From a virus: a stretch of DNA of 23,941 nt. Numbering within the stretch: position 1 is the stretch's first letter; each line of letters opens with the position of its first letter. The stretch covers positions 1 to 23,941 of the IMG/VR virus record IMGVR_UViG_3300010334_000277; one strand, 5' to 3'. Of this stretch, positions 13,423-21,481 are shown in pieces. A model generated the notes under the pieces. It made no database searches. It saw nothing but the letters and a program-made list of their open reading frames with translations, and was not told where the DNA came from. The position numbers were made by a program, and so were the translations under genes.

Positions 13423-15029
13423 TCGATCCAGGCGTGCTCATGCGTCGGGCTGTGAGATACTGTTGCGAACAGAATCAAATTGAACCCGAAAACATAGCCA
13501 CACTGCCGGTGGCACTCCGTGCTGATTTTGAAGCATTAGTGATCGCAGTGCAGGAACACATGCAGTACAACCAACTGCACTACTTCAGACCATTCCTCCA
13601 CCAGCGGAGTTTCTTCACCACCATCTCAAATCGTCGTGGTATCCTGGCAGCCAACCGGATTGGCAAAACAGTTTCAACCTGTGCAGAAACAGCCATGCAT
13701 CTCACAGGCATCTATCCTGACTGGTGGCAGGGTCATAGGTTTGACAAACCCATAACCTGCATGGTGGCCGGTGAAGGATGGAGTCAGGTGGCCCTGGTGC
13801 TGCAACAAGAACTGCTGGGCACACCTGACATCAAACTGCGTGACAACATTGGCACAGGCATGATACCCAGGTCAGAGATCATACAGGACACCATGCGTGG
13901 TGATGGAGCCAACGCCATTGGCATTGAGATACGCCATGCCACAGGAGGCAAGAGTTATCTGTTGTTTGCCAACTACACTCAAGAGGTTCGCCAACTGCAA
14001 GGTTTCAAACTGGATCTGGCTGTGTTTGATGAGCAGCCTCCTGATGATTTCTTTAGTGAGATCGTGACCAGAACAGCCACCACACAAGGCATGATCCTGT
14101 GCTCATTCACACCACTCAAAGGTCTCAATGGCCTGGTGAGCAAGTTCTGGAATCGTGAACAAGGCTATGATTACATCCGTGTGAGTTGGGATGATGTGCC
14201 TGAATATGATCTATGGCACGAACCATTCTTGCTGAAGAGCACAAGAGATCAGTTAGAGCGTGATTATCTACCACACGAACGCGAAGCCAGGATGCAGGGT
14301 CGACCCATCATGGGCAAGGGTGCTGTGTTCCAGATCCGTCAATGGCCCACATACCAGTCGGGTGATTTTGACTTCCGGCAACGGTCAAACATACACAGGA
14401 TCATTGCTCTTGACCTGGGGCTGGTGAACGACAAAACTGTGATCACCTTGATGTATTGGGATCCTTACGAGCGTGAAGCATGGTTGCACCGGCAGATCAT
14501 GGTGCAAGGTGTGGAAGAGGCTGTGCCCACACAATATATCAACCACCTCTTACGGCCCGAAGTGTTTGGCACGCCCATAGTGTTGCCAGCAGATGCCTCC
14601 ACCCCTGGACGCTATACCATGAGTGTGAACAGCATCCGAGAACTGTTCGAATCTTATGAACTCAATGTGTTGCCGGGTGCCATCATGAATCCAGCAGACG
14701 ATCAAGGTCGACGCACCAACCACAAGAGTTATGGCATAAACCAGATGCGGCAGATGTTGGAAGTGGGCAGTCTGCATGTGAATGAAAACTGCGTGGACTT
14801 CTTGAGAGAAGCACAGAACTACTATGTGGATTCACAAGGCAGATTCTCGGACCCTGATGATTGTATTGACTCAGCGAGATATGCCATCCTGGGTTGCTTG
14901 CAAGGCATGGCCGAACCCTGGGACAACCGCACCCCCATGGACCGCATGCGAGCACAACGCAACCAGATCCGCTTGCCGGATGAATCAAACAAACCTGCGT
15001 GGAAACGCAGTTATAACCCACAAGGATAA
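13419..15029 (+). CDS. terL: Terminase large subunit (536 aa)
   Basis: This is the packaging motor ATPase and headful nuclease. Walker A is AANRIGKT (77-84), Walker B is LDLAVFDEQ (198-206) with E205 as the expected catalytic Glu, and a coupling-type segment CSFTPLKG follows (228-235). The nuclease carboxylates are D332 in IALDLG, D392 in LPADAS and D484 in DCIDSARY. The total length and 'GGKSYLLFANYTQEVRQLQG' region match podovirus-type terminases. ATGA overlap couples it to the 107-aa gene; a 73-aa gene follows after one base. Confidence 0.95.
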   Translation: MIDPGVLMRRAVRYCCEQNQIEPENIATLPVALRADFEALVIAVQEHMQYNQLHYFRPFLHQRSFFTTISNRRGILAANRIGKTVSTCAETAMHLTGIYPDWWQGHRFDKPITCMVAGEGWSQVALVLQQELLGTPDIKLRDNIGTGMIPRSEIIQDTMRGDGANAIGIEIRHATGGKSYLLFANYTQEVRQLQGFKLDLAVFDEQPPDDFFSEIVTRTATTQGMILCSFTPLKGLNGLVSKFWNREQGYDYIRVSWDDVPEYDLWHEPFLLKSTRDQLERDYLPHEREARMQGRPIMGKGAVFQIRQWPTYQSGDFDFRQRSNIHRIIALDLGLVNDKTVITLMYWDPYEREAWLHRQIMVQGVEEAVPTQYINHLLRPEVFGTPIVLPADASTPGRYTMSVNSIRELFESYELNVLPGAIMNPADDQGRRTNHKSYGINQMRQMLEVGSLHVNENCVDFLREAQNYYVDSQGRFSDPDDCIDSARYAILGCLQGMAEPWDNRTPMDRMRAQRNQIRLPDESNKPAWKRSYNPQG

Positions 15030-15030
15030 C

Positions 15031-15252
15031 ATGAGAACCATACAACTTGCTACCCATCTTGTGCGATCAGTAGGACTCGCAGACCCTGTGGCCACTGTGC
15101 TGTGCGAAATGCACAAGGATGCTTATGTGGACACACTCACGGCCATGGGCACGGACCTGGATGTGTTTGCGATCGCGGAGGACGAAGAGCCCATCTCCTG
15201 TCAAGCCTGCCATCTTGCGGCCATGCGATTGAGTACAAATACGCTACAATAA
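15031..15252 (+). CDS. Small hypothetical protein after terL (73 aa)
   Basis: The start is the ATG at 15031, preceded by AAGGA that lies in the last codons of terL. The product is a mostly helical small protein (TIQLATHLVRSVGLADPVAT) with an acidic patch and a CxxC pair in ISCQACH near the end. No family is recognised. It sits between terL and portal, before the late-type motif that serves the portal gene. Confidence 0.6.
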   Translation: MRTIQLATHLVRSVGLADPVATVLCEMHKDAYVDTLTAMGTDLDVFAIAEDEEPISCQACHLAAMRLSTNTLQ

Positions 15253-15271
15253 GCAGGATTGTCCAGGGCCG

Positions 15272-15278
15272 CTAAATA
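15272..15278 (+). promoter_or_regulatory. Late-promoter-like motif four bases before the portal ATG
   Basis: CTAAATA, then ACAT, then the portal ATG at 15283. No Shine-Dalgarno lies at a usable distance. Confidence 0.6.
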
Positions 15279-15282
15279 ACAT

Positions 15283-17559
15283 ATGCTTGATATAAAATAC
15301 ATTCCAGTTGATGACATCAACACCAATCGACCACAAAACGCACGATTTGTGCGGATGAAAAACATGATGGATGTGAAGATGGCATCCTATCTACGCTATC
15401 TGGGGACTAAAAATGCCATCAACCGTGCTTCTGATTATCATTATCTATGCCTTGCCGTCACTGATTCTACGGCTCCTGTAAACGGCATAGACTACATCCA
15501 CCCTACCGTGAAGCCTGTGGTAGATTACACCACAGCAGTGATTGCCAAAGGACTGGCACCCAATGGTGAGGTCAACTTTTCATTTGTGGCTGACGGTTCT
15601 GACGATGATGCTGCTGCCCGCCAGGCAAGTGAAATGGTCAGCCATGTGATCAACGAAATGAATGATCCGCACTTTTTGTTAGAGCGTTGGATCATGGATG
15701 CCAACATGCACAAGAATGGCATGATGATGATCATGCCCATACGCGAACCCATCACCAGGTATGTAGAAACCACAGGCACAGCAGATCAACTCAGAGCCTT
15801 CGAACAACAAGCAGCAGACTCCGGACTCACTGCCATGCGTCAAAGCCGCAGACGCACCAATGTGGACATGAGTCGCGTGGCAGAAGAAATGAAACAACTG
15901 CTGCCTGAACAGAATCAGCAGTTGATGCAGGATCAGATGGACCAACATCTTGCTGACATGACTAATGATGACACTGATCCAGAAAGTTTCACAGCAGATC
16001 AACAAGAAGCAGCGCAGGGCGAAGTAGAAAGCCAGCAACAACTGTTGAATGAAGCCATCACTCGCAACTCAATCTACACTGCCCGATACAAACTTACCGG
16101 CTACAACATCCGCATCAAGTTCAACCCCATAGCACAGCACTTCTGGATCTGTGATCCCACAGTGCCTGAAATGAGAGATCAGCCATTCTGCGGCTACTAT
16201 GATCCAATGACCATCCAGGAAGCCATGGAACTGTATCCTGGCATTGACCTGGAACAGTTTGAACGCCATGCTGAATACAACATGAACGGTGCTTATCAAG
16301 CCGGTTCGGTGCTGAACAACCTGGCCATCCACGCAAGAGATTCGGTGCCTATCATGGGTGTGCCGGTAGATTCAGCAGCATCAGCGGATCCAGACAGCCG
16401 ACAAGTCAGTATCGTCACTGTTTGGAACAAGTTTGACATTGATGATGACGGTGAACTGGAACTGGTAGAACTGATCTATTCAGGCACATATATCATATCG
16501 GCCAGAGAAGTGGAGTTTATCCCTGTGGCCAACATGTGCCCACGCCCATTACCCGGCAACTTCTACGGCATGAGCGTGGCTGAGAGTGTGATCCCCATGC
16601 AGGAATACAACACTTCAGCAGCCAGAGCCGAAATACAACTGGGCTTGCTCACAGCCACACCGCGTATCGGTGTGAAACCCGACAGACTGGACTTTGAAAT
16701 GCTGCAGGATGGCGAATCAGCCATCTTCATCCTGGATTCAAAGTTTGATCCTGCCAAAGACATCTACGCATTACCACCCCCATCAGGCAATCTCCAGTTC
16801 TTGGAAGTGGCCATGAACCGTATCCAACAGGATACCATGGCCATGGTCGGTATGACCACACCACAAGATGTGTTCAATCCAGAGGTGATGTCACCTGGAA
16901 ACTCAGGCATCAAACTGCAGATGGCTCTCACACCCAATCAGATCATCCAGGACAATATTGTTCGCAATTCAGCAGATGGTGTGAAAGAAGCCATCTGGTT
17001 GGTATGGCGAACCTTGATACAATACGGTGATGACTATGGTGTGAAGAAACTGGCACAGAAGAGTCACCCTGATAAAAAACCAGAATTCCTGGATTACATG
17101 TCCTGGGATGACATGAATTTCTGTGACCGCAAACACATTGAGATGGAACTGGCCCTGGGCATGCGTAGTGAAGAGAACGCACTGGGTCGCCAACAGATCA
17201 TCCAGAAGTGTCAGGCAGACTTGTACAACACCACACAGGCCATGGTAGCACAAGGCACACTCACACCTGAAGTTTACAAGAAGGTCAAGAAGCCATTCTC
17301 TGACACCTTGTATATCCTGGGAGTGAAAGACGCTGATAGTTATCTGCCCAGCGATGATGAGGTCATGGTGATGATCAAGCAAGCAGCAGAAGCAGCCAAG
17401 AACCGCCAGCCATCTCCAGAAGATCAGGCACGCTTGGCCAAGGCACAACTGGATCAGACTCGTGCTCAACAGATACAACACGAAGTGTCGGGCACTGATG
17501 CTAACAGCCAACTGGACTTCATGGCAGTGGCCGCTGGCACACCCAAAGTTTACAACTGA
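15283..17559 (+). CDS. Portal protein (758 aa)
   Basis: The portal is the dodecameric ring at one capsid vertex through which DNA enters and leaves. Length matches large podovirus portals (P22 gp1 about 725 aa). The recognisable section is CPRPLPGNFYGMSVAESVIP followed by MQEYNTSAARAEIQLGLLTA (about 414-455), a conserved portal pattern in which a helical clip/stem region follows a 'GxS' turn. Residues about 185-265 are a Gln/Glu-rich coiled-coil insertion. The C-terminus (about 700-740) is Gln/Ala-rich and helical, as expected for a barrel. The gene begins a late unit that continues into the scaffold and capsid genes. Confidence 0.9.
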   Translation: MLDIKYIPVDDINTNRPQNARFVRMKNMMDVKMASYLRYLGTKNAINRASDYHYLCLAVTDSTAPVNGIDYIHPTVKPVVDYTTAVIAKGLAPNGEVNFSFVADGSDDDAAARQASEMVSHVINEMNDPHFLLERWIMDANMHKNGMMMIMPIREPITRYVETTGTADQLRAFEQQAADSGLTAMRQSRRRTNVDMSRVAEEMKQLLPEQNQQLMQDQMDQHLADMTNDDTDPESFTADQQEAAQGEVESQQQLLNEAITRNSIYTARYKLTGYNIRIKFNPIAQHFWICDPTVPEMRDQPFCGYYDPMTIQEAMELYPGIDLEQFERHAEYNMNGAYQAGSVLNNLAIHARDSVPIMGVPVDSAASADPDSRQVSIVTVWNKFDIDDDGELELVELIYSGTYIISAREVEFIPVANMCPRPLPGNFYGMSVAESVIPMQEYNTSAARAEIQLGLLTATPRIGVKPDRLDFEMLQDGESAIFILDSKFDPAKDIYALPPPSGNLQFLEVAMNRIQQDTMAMVGMTTPQDVFNPEVMSPGNSGIKLQMALTPNQIIQDNIVRNSADGVKEAIWLVWRTLIQYGDDYGVKKLAQKSHPDKKPEFLDYMSWDDMNFCDRKHIEMELALGMRSEENALGRQQIIQKCQADLYNTTQAMVAQGTLTPEVYKKVKKPFSDTLYILGVKDADSYLPSDDEVMVMIKQAAEAAKNRQPSPEDQARLAKAQLDQTRAQQIQHEVSGTDANSQLDFMAVAAGTPKVYN

Positions 17560-17583
17560 TTTGATTCGTGATTGGAGTATGAT

Positions 17584-17928
17584 ATGATTAGTGAAGACGC
17601 TATAGATGCGTATAATACCAGATTGACCTTGGATCCCACAACCATCCGCAATCTCACACCAGCACAACGCGATCAAGTGCGTGTGTATGGTAGTCAAGCA
17701 GAAGCCTTGTTGAAAAATCGAGACTTGGCCATGTTTGTGCATCATTACAAGTTTTCAGTGAGTGATGCTCTGGTTTCAATCCAGGCACACACACCAGAAG
17801 CCAATGCTGAACGAGTGGCCTTAAGCAATCACCTGGCCGGCATAGATGCTTTTGTCAGCAGCCTCAAGCGAGCAGTGTATTGGCGGTCAAGATTAGATCA
17901 ACAAGACACCAAAGATCTGTCGAAATAA
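17584..17928 (+). CDS. Small helical protein between portal and scaffold (114 aa)
   Basis: The ATG at 17584 has GGAG six bases upstream; an in-frame TTG at 17572 lies ahead of it. The product is nearly all helical (NLTPAQRDQVRVYGSQAEAL, AHTPEANAERVALSNHLAGI) with no Cys. It lies between portal and scaffold, a place often held by head-assembly helpers. No family is recognised. A late-type motif follows its stop. Confidence 0.65.
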   Translation: MISEDAIDAYNTRLTLDPTTIRNLTPAQRDQVRVYGSQAEALLKNRDLAMFVHHYKFSVSDALVSIQAHTPEANAERVALSNHLAGIDAFVSSLKRAVYWRSRLDQQDTKDLSK

Positions 17929-17938
17929 CCCAATAATA

Positions 17939-17945
17939 CTAAATA
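17939..17945 (+). promoter_or_regulatory. Late-promoter-like motif CTAAATA upstream of scaffold
   Basis: CTAAATA lies 41 bases before the ATG at 17987, which has AAAGGA. It would drive scaffold and major capsid protein up to the terminator at 20362. Confidence 0.6.
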
Positions 17946-17986
17946 AAGCACACAGGGTAAGCACACGCCCCCTACAAAGGAAAAAC

Positions 17987-19144
17987 ATGACAGAAATGAT
18001 CAAGCCTAATGCTCCAGACAGCACGGCCAATGACACACCAGTAGCGACTTCTATTGAATCAATAGCGTCCAAGATGACCGCAATGAGAGAACATACTCTG
18101 CGTAATCTGATTAGACCTACAACAGAGTCCTCGGCAGGAGCAGATGAGTCGGCAGACACATCCAGCCCTGTGGCACCAGAACAGGTAGCCGAAGATGACA
18201 CTATCTATGACGATGGTAATGCAGGAGATATCACAGGATCTGAAGCCCAGACTGAGTCTGTAAGTGAACCAGAAAACACATCCGGTGAAGAGTTGATTGA
18301 TTTTATTGAGTTTGCCGAAACAAACCCCAACGCCAAGTTCAAGTTTGTTCGCAACGGAAAAGAAATCGTAGTCGACGCTCGAAAGGCCGCAGCAATACTT
18401 GGTCAAGGTGGAGCCATCCATGAAGAAGCACGCCAGTTAAAAGTGGAGCGAGCCGAGTTCGAGGAATACACTCGAGACTTGAGGGAACGCCAAGAAGGTT
18501 TAACATTGGCCATGGAGTTTACGGTGCAACCGCGTTTGCAAAGTGCGTATGATGAGATTGTGAAAACACAAGGTTATCAGACAACTTTCCAACAACAGAT
18601 GGCAAACACATCGGACCCCGCACAACGGGCAAGATTGCAGGCCAGCATGCAGCAGAATGAACAATACATTCGCCAGCAGCAAGAGTTGATTGGTCAGTTG
18701 AAACCAGCAGTGGATCAGTTTCGGCAGGTTCGCAAGCAGCAAGTGCAGTCAGTCCTGGAGAACAACCGCAAGGCGTTCACAGACAAGGAGTTGAAAAACG
18801 AATATGTCTACAACGAACTGCGAAACAACATCTCCAAGGTATGGCCCGAAGCCCGGTCAGAGTTAGTGCCAGGTATACCCAACATAGATCTCATCTCTTC
18901 GGATGAAAACTTGTTGAGTCTTGTGAGAGACGGATTGAAATACCGTAATGGACCCAAGACAAAAACAGCCGGATCCAGCATCGCACAATTGACCATGCGT
19001 CGTGGCAGTAGCACCCAGGGCAAAAACCCATCCAGTGATATAGCCAAACTTCGTGAACAAGCCAAGAGCGGCGATAAAAAAGCCGGAGACAACCTGTTGA
19101 TGCAACGACTCACACAGATTCGTTCAGCAAGAGGTGGTAGATAA
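17987..19144 (+). CDS. Capsid scaffolding protein (385 aa)
   Basis: Its position directly before the major capsid gene, together with a highly acidic, Ser/Thr-rich, probably disordered N-terminus (about residues 45-110), points to a scaffold. A central coiled-coil region (about 150-260, rich in Glu, Gln and Arg, for example QQNEQYIRQQQELIGQLKPA) and a basic C-terminal end (MQRLTQIRSARGGR) complete the profile. Scaffolds guide procapsid assembly through a basic C-terminal capsid-binding helix and are then released. Residues 114-138 (NAKFKFVRNGKEIVVDARKA) form a small ordered segment. No protease signature is visible. Confidence 0.8.
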   Translation: MTEMIKPNAPDSTANDTPVATSIESIASKMTAMREHTLRNLIRPTTESSAGADESADTSSPVAPEQVAEDDTIYDDGNAGDITGSEAQTESVSEPENTSGEELIDFIEFAETNPNAKFKFVRNGKEIVVDARKAAAILGQGGAIHEEARQLKVERAEFEEYTRDLRERQEGLTLAMEFTVQPRLQSAYDEIVKTQGYQTTFQQQMANTSDPAQRARLQASMQQNEQYIRQQQELIGQLKPAVDQFRQVRKQQVQSVLENNRKAFTDKELKNEYVYNELRNNISKVWPEARSELVPGIPNIDLISSDENLLSLVRDGLKYRNGPKTKTAGSSIAQLTMRRGSSTQGKNPSSDIAKLREQAKSGDKKAGDNLLMQRLTQIRSARGGR

Positions 19145-19170
19145 TATAGCCAACATTCAAGGAGAATAAA

Positions 19171-20343
19171 ATGGCAGAAATCACAACCAGTCAAATTGGT
19201 AACGGAACTACTGCATATGCCAGTGACATCGTTGTCAAAGACTTAGACTTAGATGTAAGCAATCGTATCAAAGACGATACCCCCGTGTTGAACATGTGCA
19301 TGAGCAAGAAGCGTAAAGTAAACTCTACACTTCCATTGTGGACTGACGACATCTATCGCTTGCCTTCAGCACAAGCGGTTCAAGAAGGAGCCAATGTTTC
19401 TACTGCCAACGCAGAAAGCAACAGCCGTTATAACCTGGCCAACTACACACAGATCTTCCAGACCACAATCGCTGCGTCCGGAACTGCTCGTGCTGTTATG
19501 CAGTCAGGTGGCGATCCCCAGGCATACCAAGAAGTCAAGCAACTGATCGAACTCATGTTCGATGTGGAGCAACAACTTGTTCGTGCAGACCAGATCGGCA
19601 CACAATACGGTGGACAGACAGGCACAGCCATCACCAACCCAACCACTGCCCAAACCGGCGGTCGTCGTATGGGTAGCCTGGCTTCGTTTGCTGGCACATT
19701 GAGTTTCAACCCTTCAAATGCTGCCATCGCCAACATCACCACAAACACCAACAACGCAAGTTCTGACAGTTCTGTGGCCAATGTGGGTAATCTGGTTATC
19801 AACTCAAACGGAACTCAGTTCTACACCGGCACATTCACCAACCAAGTGTTCCAGCCTGTGATCTACAAGCAGTTGGTGACCGTGGCTGAACAACGCTACA
19901 ATGCCAAGATCCGTACCATGGTTGTTCCAACCAGCCTGCGTACCATGATCTCTGACAATATCGTGAACAGCAACACCAGCATCAACCGTCGTAATGTGGA
20001 GCGTGGCGACACAATCCAGACTTACGAAGGTGACTTCAACTACACCTACGAAATCTATGATTCCTGGATCATGGACCAGTCTGGTGTGAGCAACTCCATC
20101 TACTTCTTGAATGAAGATGTGTTGCAGTGGGGTAGTCTGCGTGATCTGGGACCCAACAACGAAGTGTTCTCCAACGCTGACGCAAGTTTGGACCAGTTCC
20201 TGATGGAAGGTACCTTGATTGTTCGCAATCCAGCAGGCGTTGGTCTGTTGAACAACATCAGCACAACTGGTGCAGCAGCCAGTTCACCACGCGGTGCGAG
20301 TTTTGTTAGTCGTACCAACGCAGGTGGCGGCGACACATACTGA
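19171..20343 (+). CDS. Major capsid protein (390 aa)
   Basis: It follows the scaffold by 26 bases with AAGGAG upstream. Codon use is more regular than in neighbouring genes, as expected for an abundant protein. Recognisable patterns are DDTPVLNMCMSKKRKVNSTL then LWTDDIYRLPSAQAVQEGAN (35-74), RYNLANYTQIFQTTIAASGT (86-105) and EGDFNYTYEIYDSWIM late in the protein. These match, as I recall them, the SU10-type (DUF5309) capsid family with an HK97-like fold. The middle (about 150-215) is Asn/Thr/Ser-rich and may be a surface insertion. A strong terminator follows the stop. Confidence 0.92.
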   Translation: MAEITTSQIGNGTTAYASDIVVKDLDLDVSNRIKDDTPVLNMCMSKKRKVNSTLPLWTDDIYRLPSAQAVQEGANVSTANAESNSRYNLANYTQIFQTTIAASGTARAVMQSGGDPQAYQEVKQLIELMFDVEQQLVRADQIGTQYGGQTGTAITNPTTAQTGGRRMGSLASFAGTLSFNPSNAAIANITTNTNNASSDSSVANVGNLVINSNGTQFYTGTFTNQVFQPVIYKQLVTVAEQRYNAKIRTMVVPTSLRTMISDNIVNSNTSINRRNVERGDTIQTYEGDFNYTYEIYDSWIMDQSGVSNSIYFLNEDVLQWGSLRDLGPNNEVFSNADASLDQFLMEGTLIVRNPAGVGLLNNISTTGAAASSPRGASFVSRTNAGGGDTY

Positions 20344-20361
20344 TCCCCGGATTGGTAAAAC

Positions 20362-20386
20362 AAAAAGGCTCTTCGGAGCCTTTTTT
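20362..20386 (+). terminator. Strong terminator after the major capsid gene
   Basis: GGCTC-TTCG-GAGCC with five A before and six T after, 18 bases past the capsid stop. The A-run could make it work in both directions. The moron promoter begins two bases after the T-run. Confidence 0.95.
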
Positions 20387-20387
20387 G

Positions 20388-20416
20388 TTGACATTTTGTT
20401 GCTCTTATGCTATATT
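20388..20416 (+). promoter_or_regulatory. Moron promoter P1 (TTGACA-17-TATATT)
   Basis: A perfect -35 (TTGACA 20388-20393), a 17-bp spacer and TATATT (20411-20416). The transcript should begin near 20423, where ACGGTG-tgagc-CACCGT (20423-20439) would form a 5' hairpin. Confidence 0.88.
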
Positions 20417-20465
20417 ACTAATACGGTGTGAGCCACCGTGTCCAGGATCAAGTTAGCCTTTTTGT

Positions 20466-20494
20466 TTGCTAATGTATCGTCGCGGCTGTATAAT
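20466..20494 (+). promoter_or_regulatory. Possible second moron promoter P2 (TTGCTA-17-TATAAT)
   Basis: TTGCTA (20466-20471), 17 bases, then the perfect -10 TATAAT (20489-20494), about 37 bases before the ATG at 20532. The -35 overlaps the 3' arm of a small TTAGC/GCTAA inverted repeat. Confidence 0.6.
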
Positions 20495-20531
20495 ACATAC
20501 TAATGCGAGAGCAGATACAAAGGACGAAAAT

Positions 20532-20822
20532 ATGGCAAACAAAGAACACGAACAGCAAGAAATAATTGAAGTATTGCGTGGATCACGCCGCCTGGATTGG
20601 CACGAATACATGAACAAGCGTCAGGCAGAAATCCGAGCATTCAAAGAACAATATGGCGATGGCGATGGCACAGATGAAAAGTTTTTTAAAAAACATGATG
20701 AGCGTAATCTTCAAGAATCTAATCTCATGAGGTCCTGGTGCGAGGCATTGTATCCAGAAGAAAAAGGATATCAGTCTGCTGGCAAATATGACATCACAAT
20801 ACTGATAACAAAACGACAATAA
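20532..20822 (+). CDS. Moron gene, unknown function (96 aa)
   Basis: The ATG at 20532 follows AGGA; in-frame readings from 20466 would begin inside the P2 promoter. The protein is highly charged and helical (EHEQQEIIEVLRGSRRLDWH, NKRQAEIRAFKEQYGDGDGT) with a short beta-like C-terminus (GKYDITILITKRQ). No family is recognised. It lies alone between a terminator and its own promoters on one side and a second terminator on the other, inside the late morphogenesis region. This is the layout of a moron, which can be expressed independently of late genes, sometimes from a prophage or early in infection. Confidence 0.8.
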   Translation: MANKEHEQQEIIEVLRGSRRLDWHEYMNKRQAEIRAFKEQYGDGDGTDEKFFKKHDERNLQESNLMRSWCEALYPEEKGYQSAGKYDITILITKRQ

Positions 20823-20826
20823 CACC

Positions 20827-20849
20827 AGCCCCGAGAGGGGCTTTTTTTT
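20827..20849 (+). terminator. Terminator of the moron
   Basis: AGCCCC-GAGA-GGGGCT with eight T, four bases after the moron stop codon. Confidence 0.95.
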
Positions 20850-20879
20850 GTGGAGTAAGACCTGTTATTGAAGAGAGCA

Positions 20880-20886
20880 CTAAATA
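20880..20886 (+). promoter_or_regulatory. Late-promoter-like motif restarting late transcription after the moron
   Basis: CTAAATA, then CAAG, then the ATG at 20891. It lies just beyond the moron terminator and would restore late expression of head-tail genes. No Shine-Dalgarno is at a usable distance. Confidence 0.6.
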
Positions 20887-20890
20887 CAAG

Positions 20891-21478
20891 ATGAGCCTTG
20901 ATCCCAACCAACCCGAATACCTTGACAACACAGATCCCGAAAAGAACTACGATTATCTACGCCAAGACCACGGCGGCACTGTGACCATACACAATGGCAT
21001 AGCCGATCGATTGTTGCAGAATGACAAGTTGTATCGTGCCATGAAAGGCGACTGGTCAAGAACTGCCTGGAACGCCAGCAACAACATAAAAGTCACAACA
21101 GGGCGTGAAGATGGCAAGTTCTACATCCGTCGAGAACAGATGAATAGTGACGCTGTGGCTCGACGCTGTGCAGAATATCGAAAAGCAGCCGAACAAGGCT
21201 ATCCTGATCCCCTGGCACCCATTGGTGATGATGGTCATCTCACATGGAAATGGATGGACCTGCCCAATGTTGTAAGCATACGCATCAGTGATCAGTATTT
21301 TGGTGGCATGCCCTGGGCTGCTATCAAACATGATCGCACACTCAAGGCCCAGTTCTATCGAGTTGTGCAAAAAGAATACCCACAATATGTGTGCTATCCA
21401 GGCGGCCGATTGCCCATACCTGTTGATGTGCCTTATCCTGTCAAGCAAGGTGAACACAAGTTCTTCAAAGGAATATAA
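20891..21478 (+). CDS. Hypothetical head-tail region protein (195 aa)
   Basis: It begins four bases after CTAAATA with no ribosome site and ends three bases before the next gene. The product is soluble, mixed alpha/beta and rich in Asp, Tyr and Trp (DPEKNYDYLRQDHGGTVTIH, LTWKWMDLPNVVSIRISDQY), ending in a Pro-rich segment (YPGGRLPIPVDVPYPVKQGE). The region downstream of the capsid gene usually codes for head-completion or connector parts. I do not recognise a family, so function rests on context. Confidence 0.65.
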   Translation: MSLDPNQPEYLDNTDPEKNYDYLRQDHGGTVTIHNGIADRLLQNDKLYRAMKGDWSRTAWNASNNIKVTTGREDGKFYIRREQMNSDAVARRCAEYRKAAEQGYPDPLAPIGDDGHLTWKWMDLPNVVSIRISDQYFGGMPWAAIKHDRTLKAQFYRVVQKEYPQYVCYPGGRLPIPVDVPYPVKQGEHKFFKGI

Positions 21479-21481
21479 ACC

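Noticed and set aside
16969-17745. 258-aa minus-strand open frame
   Set aside because: It lies opposite the portal gene, has no ribosome site or promoter and reads as an antisense Cys/His/Ile-rich shadow.
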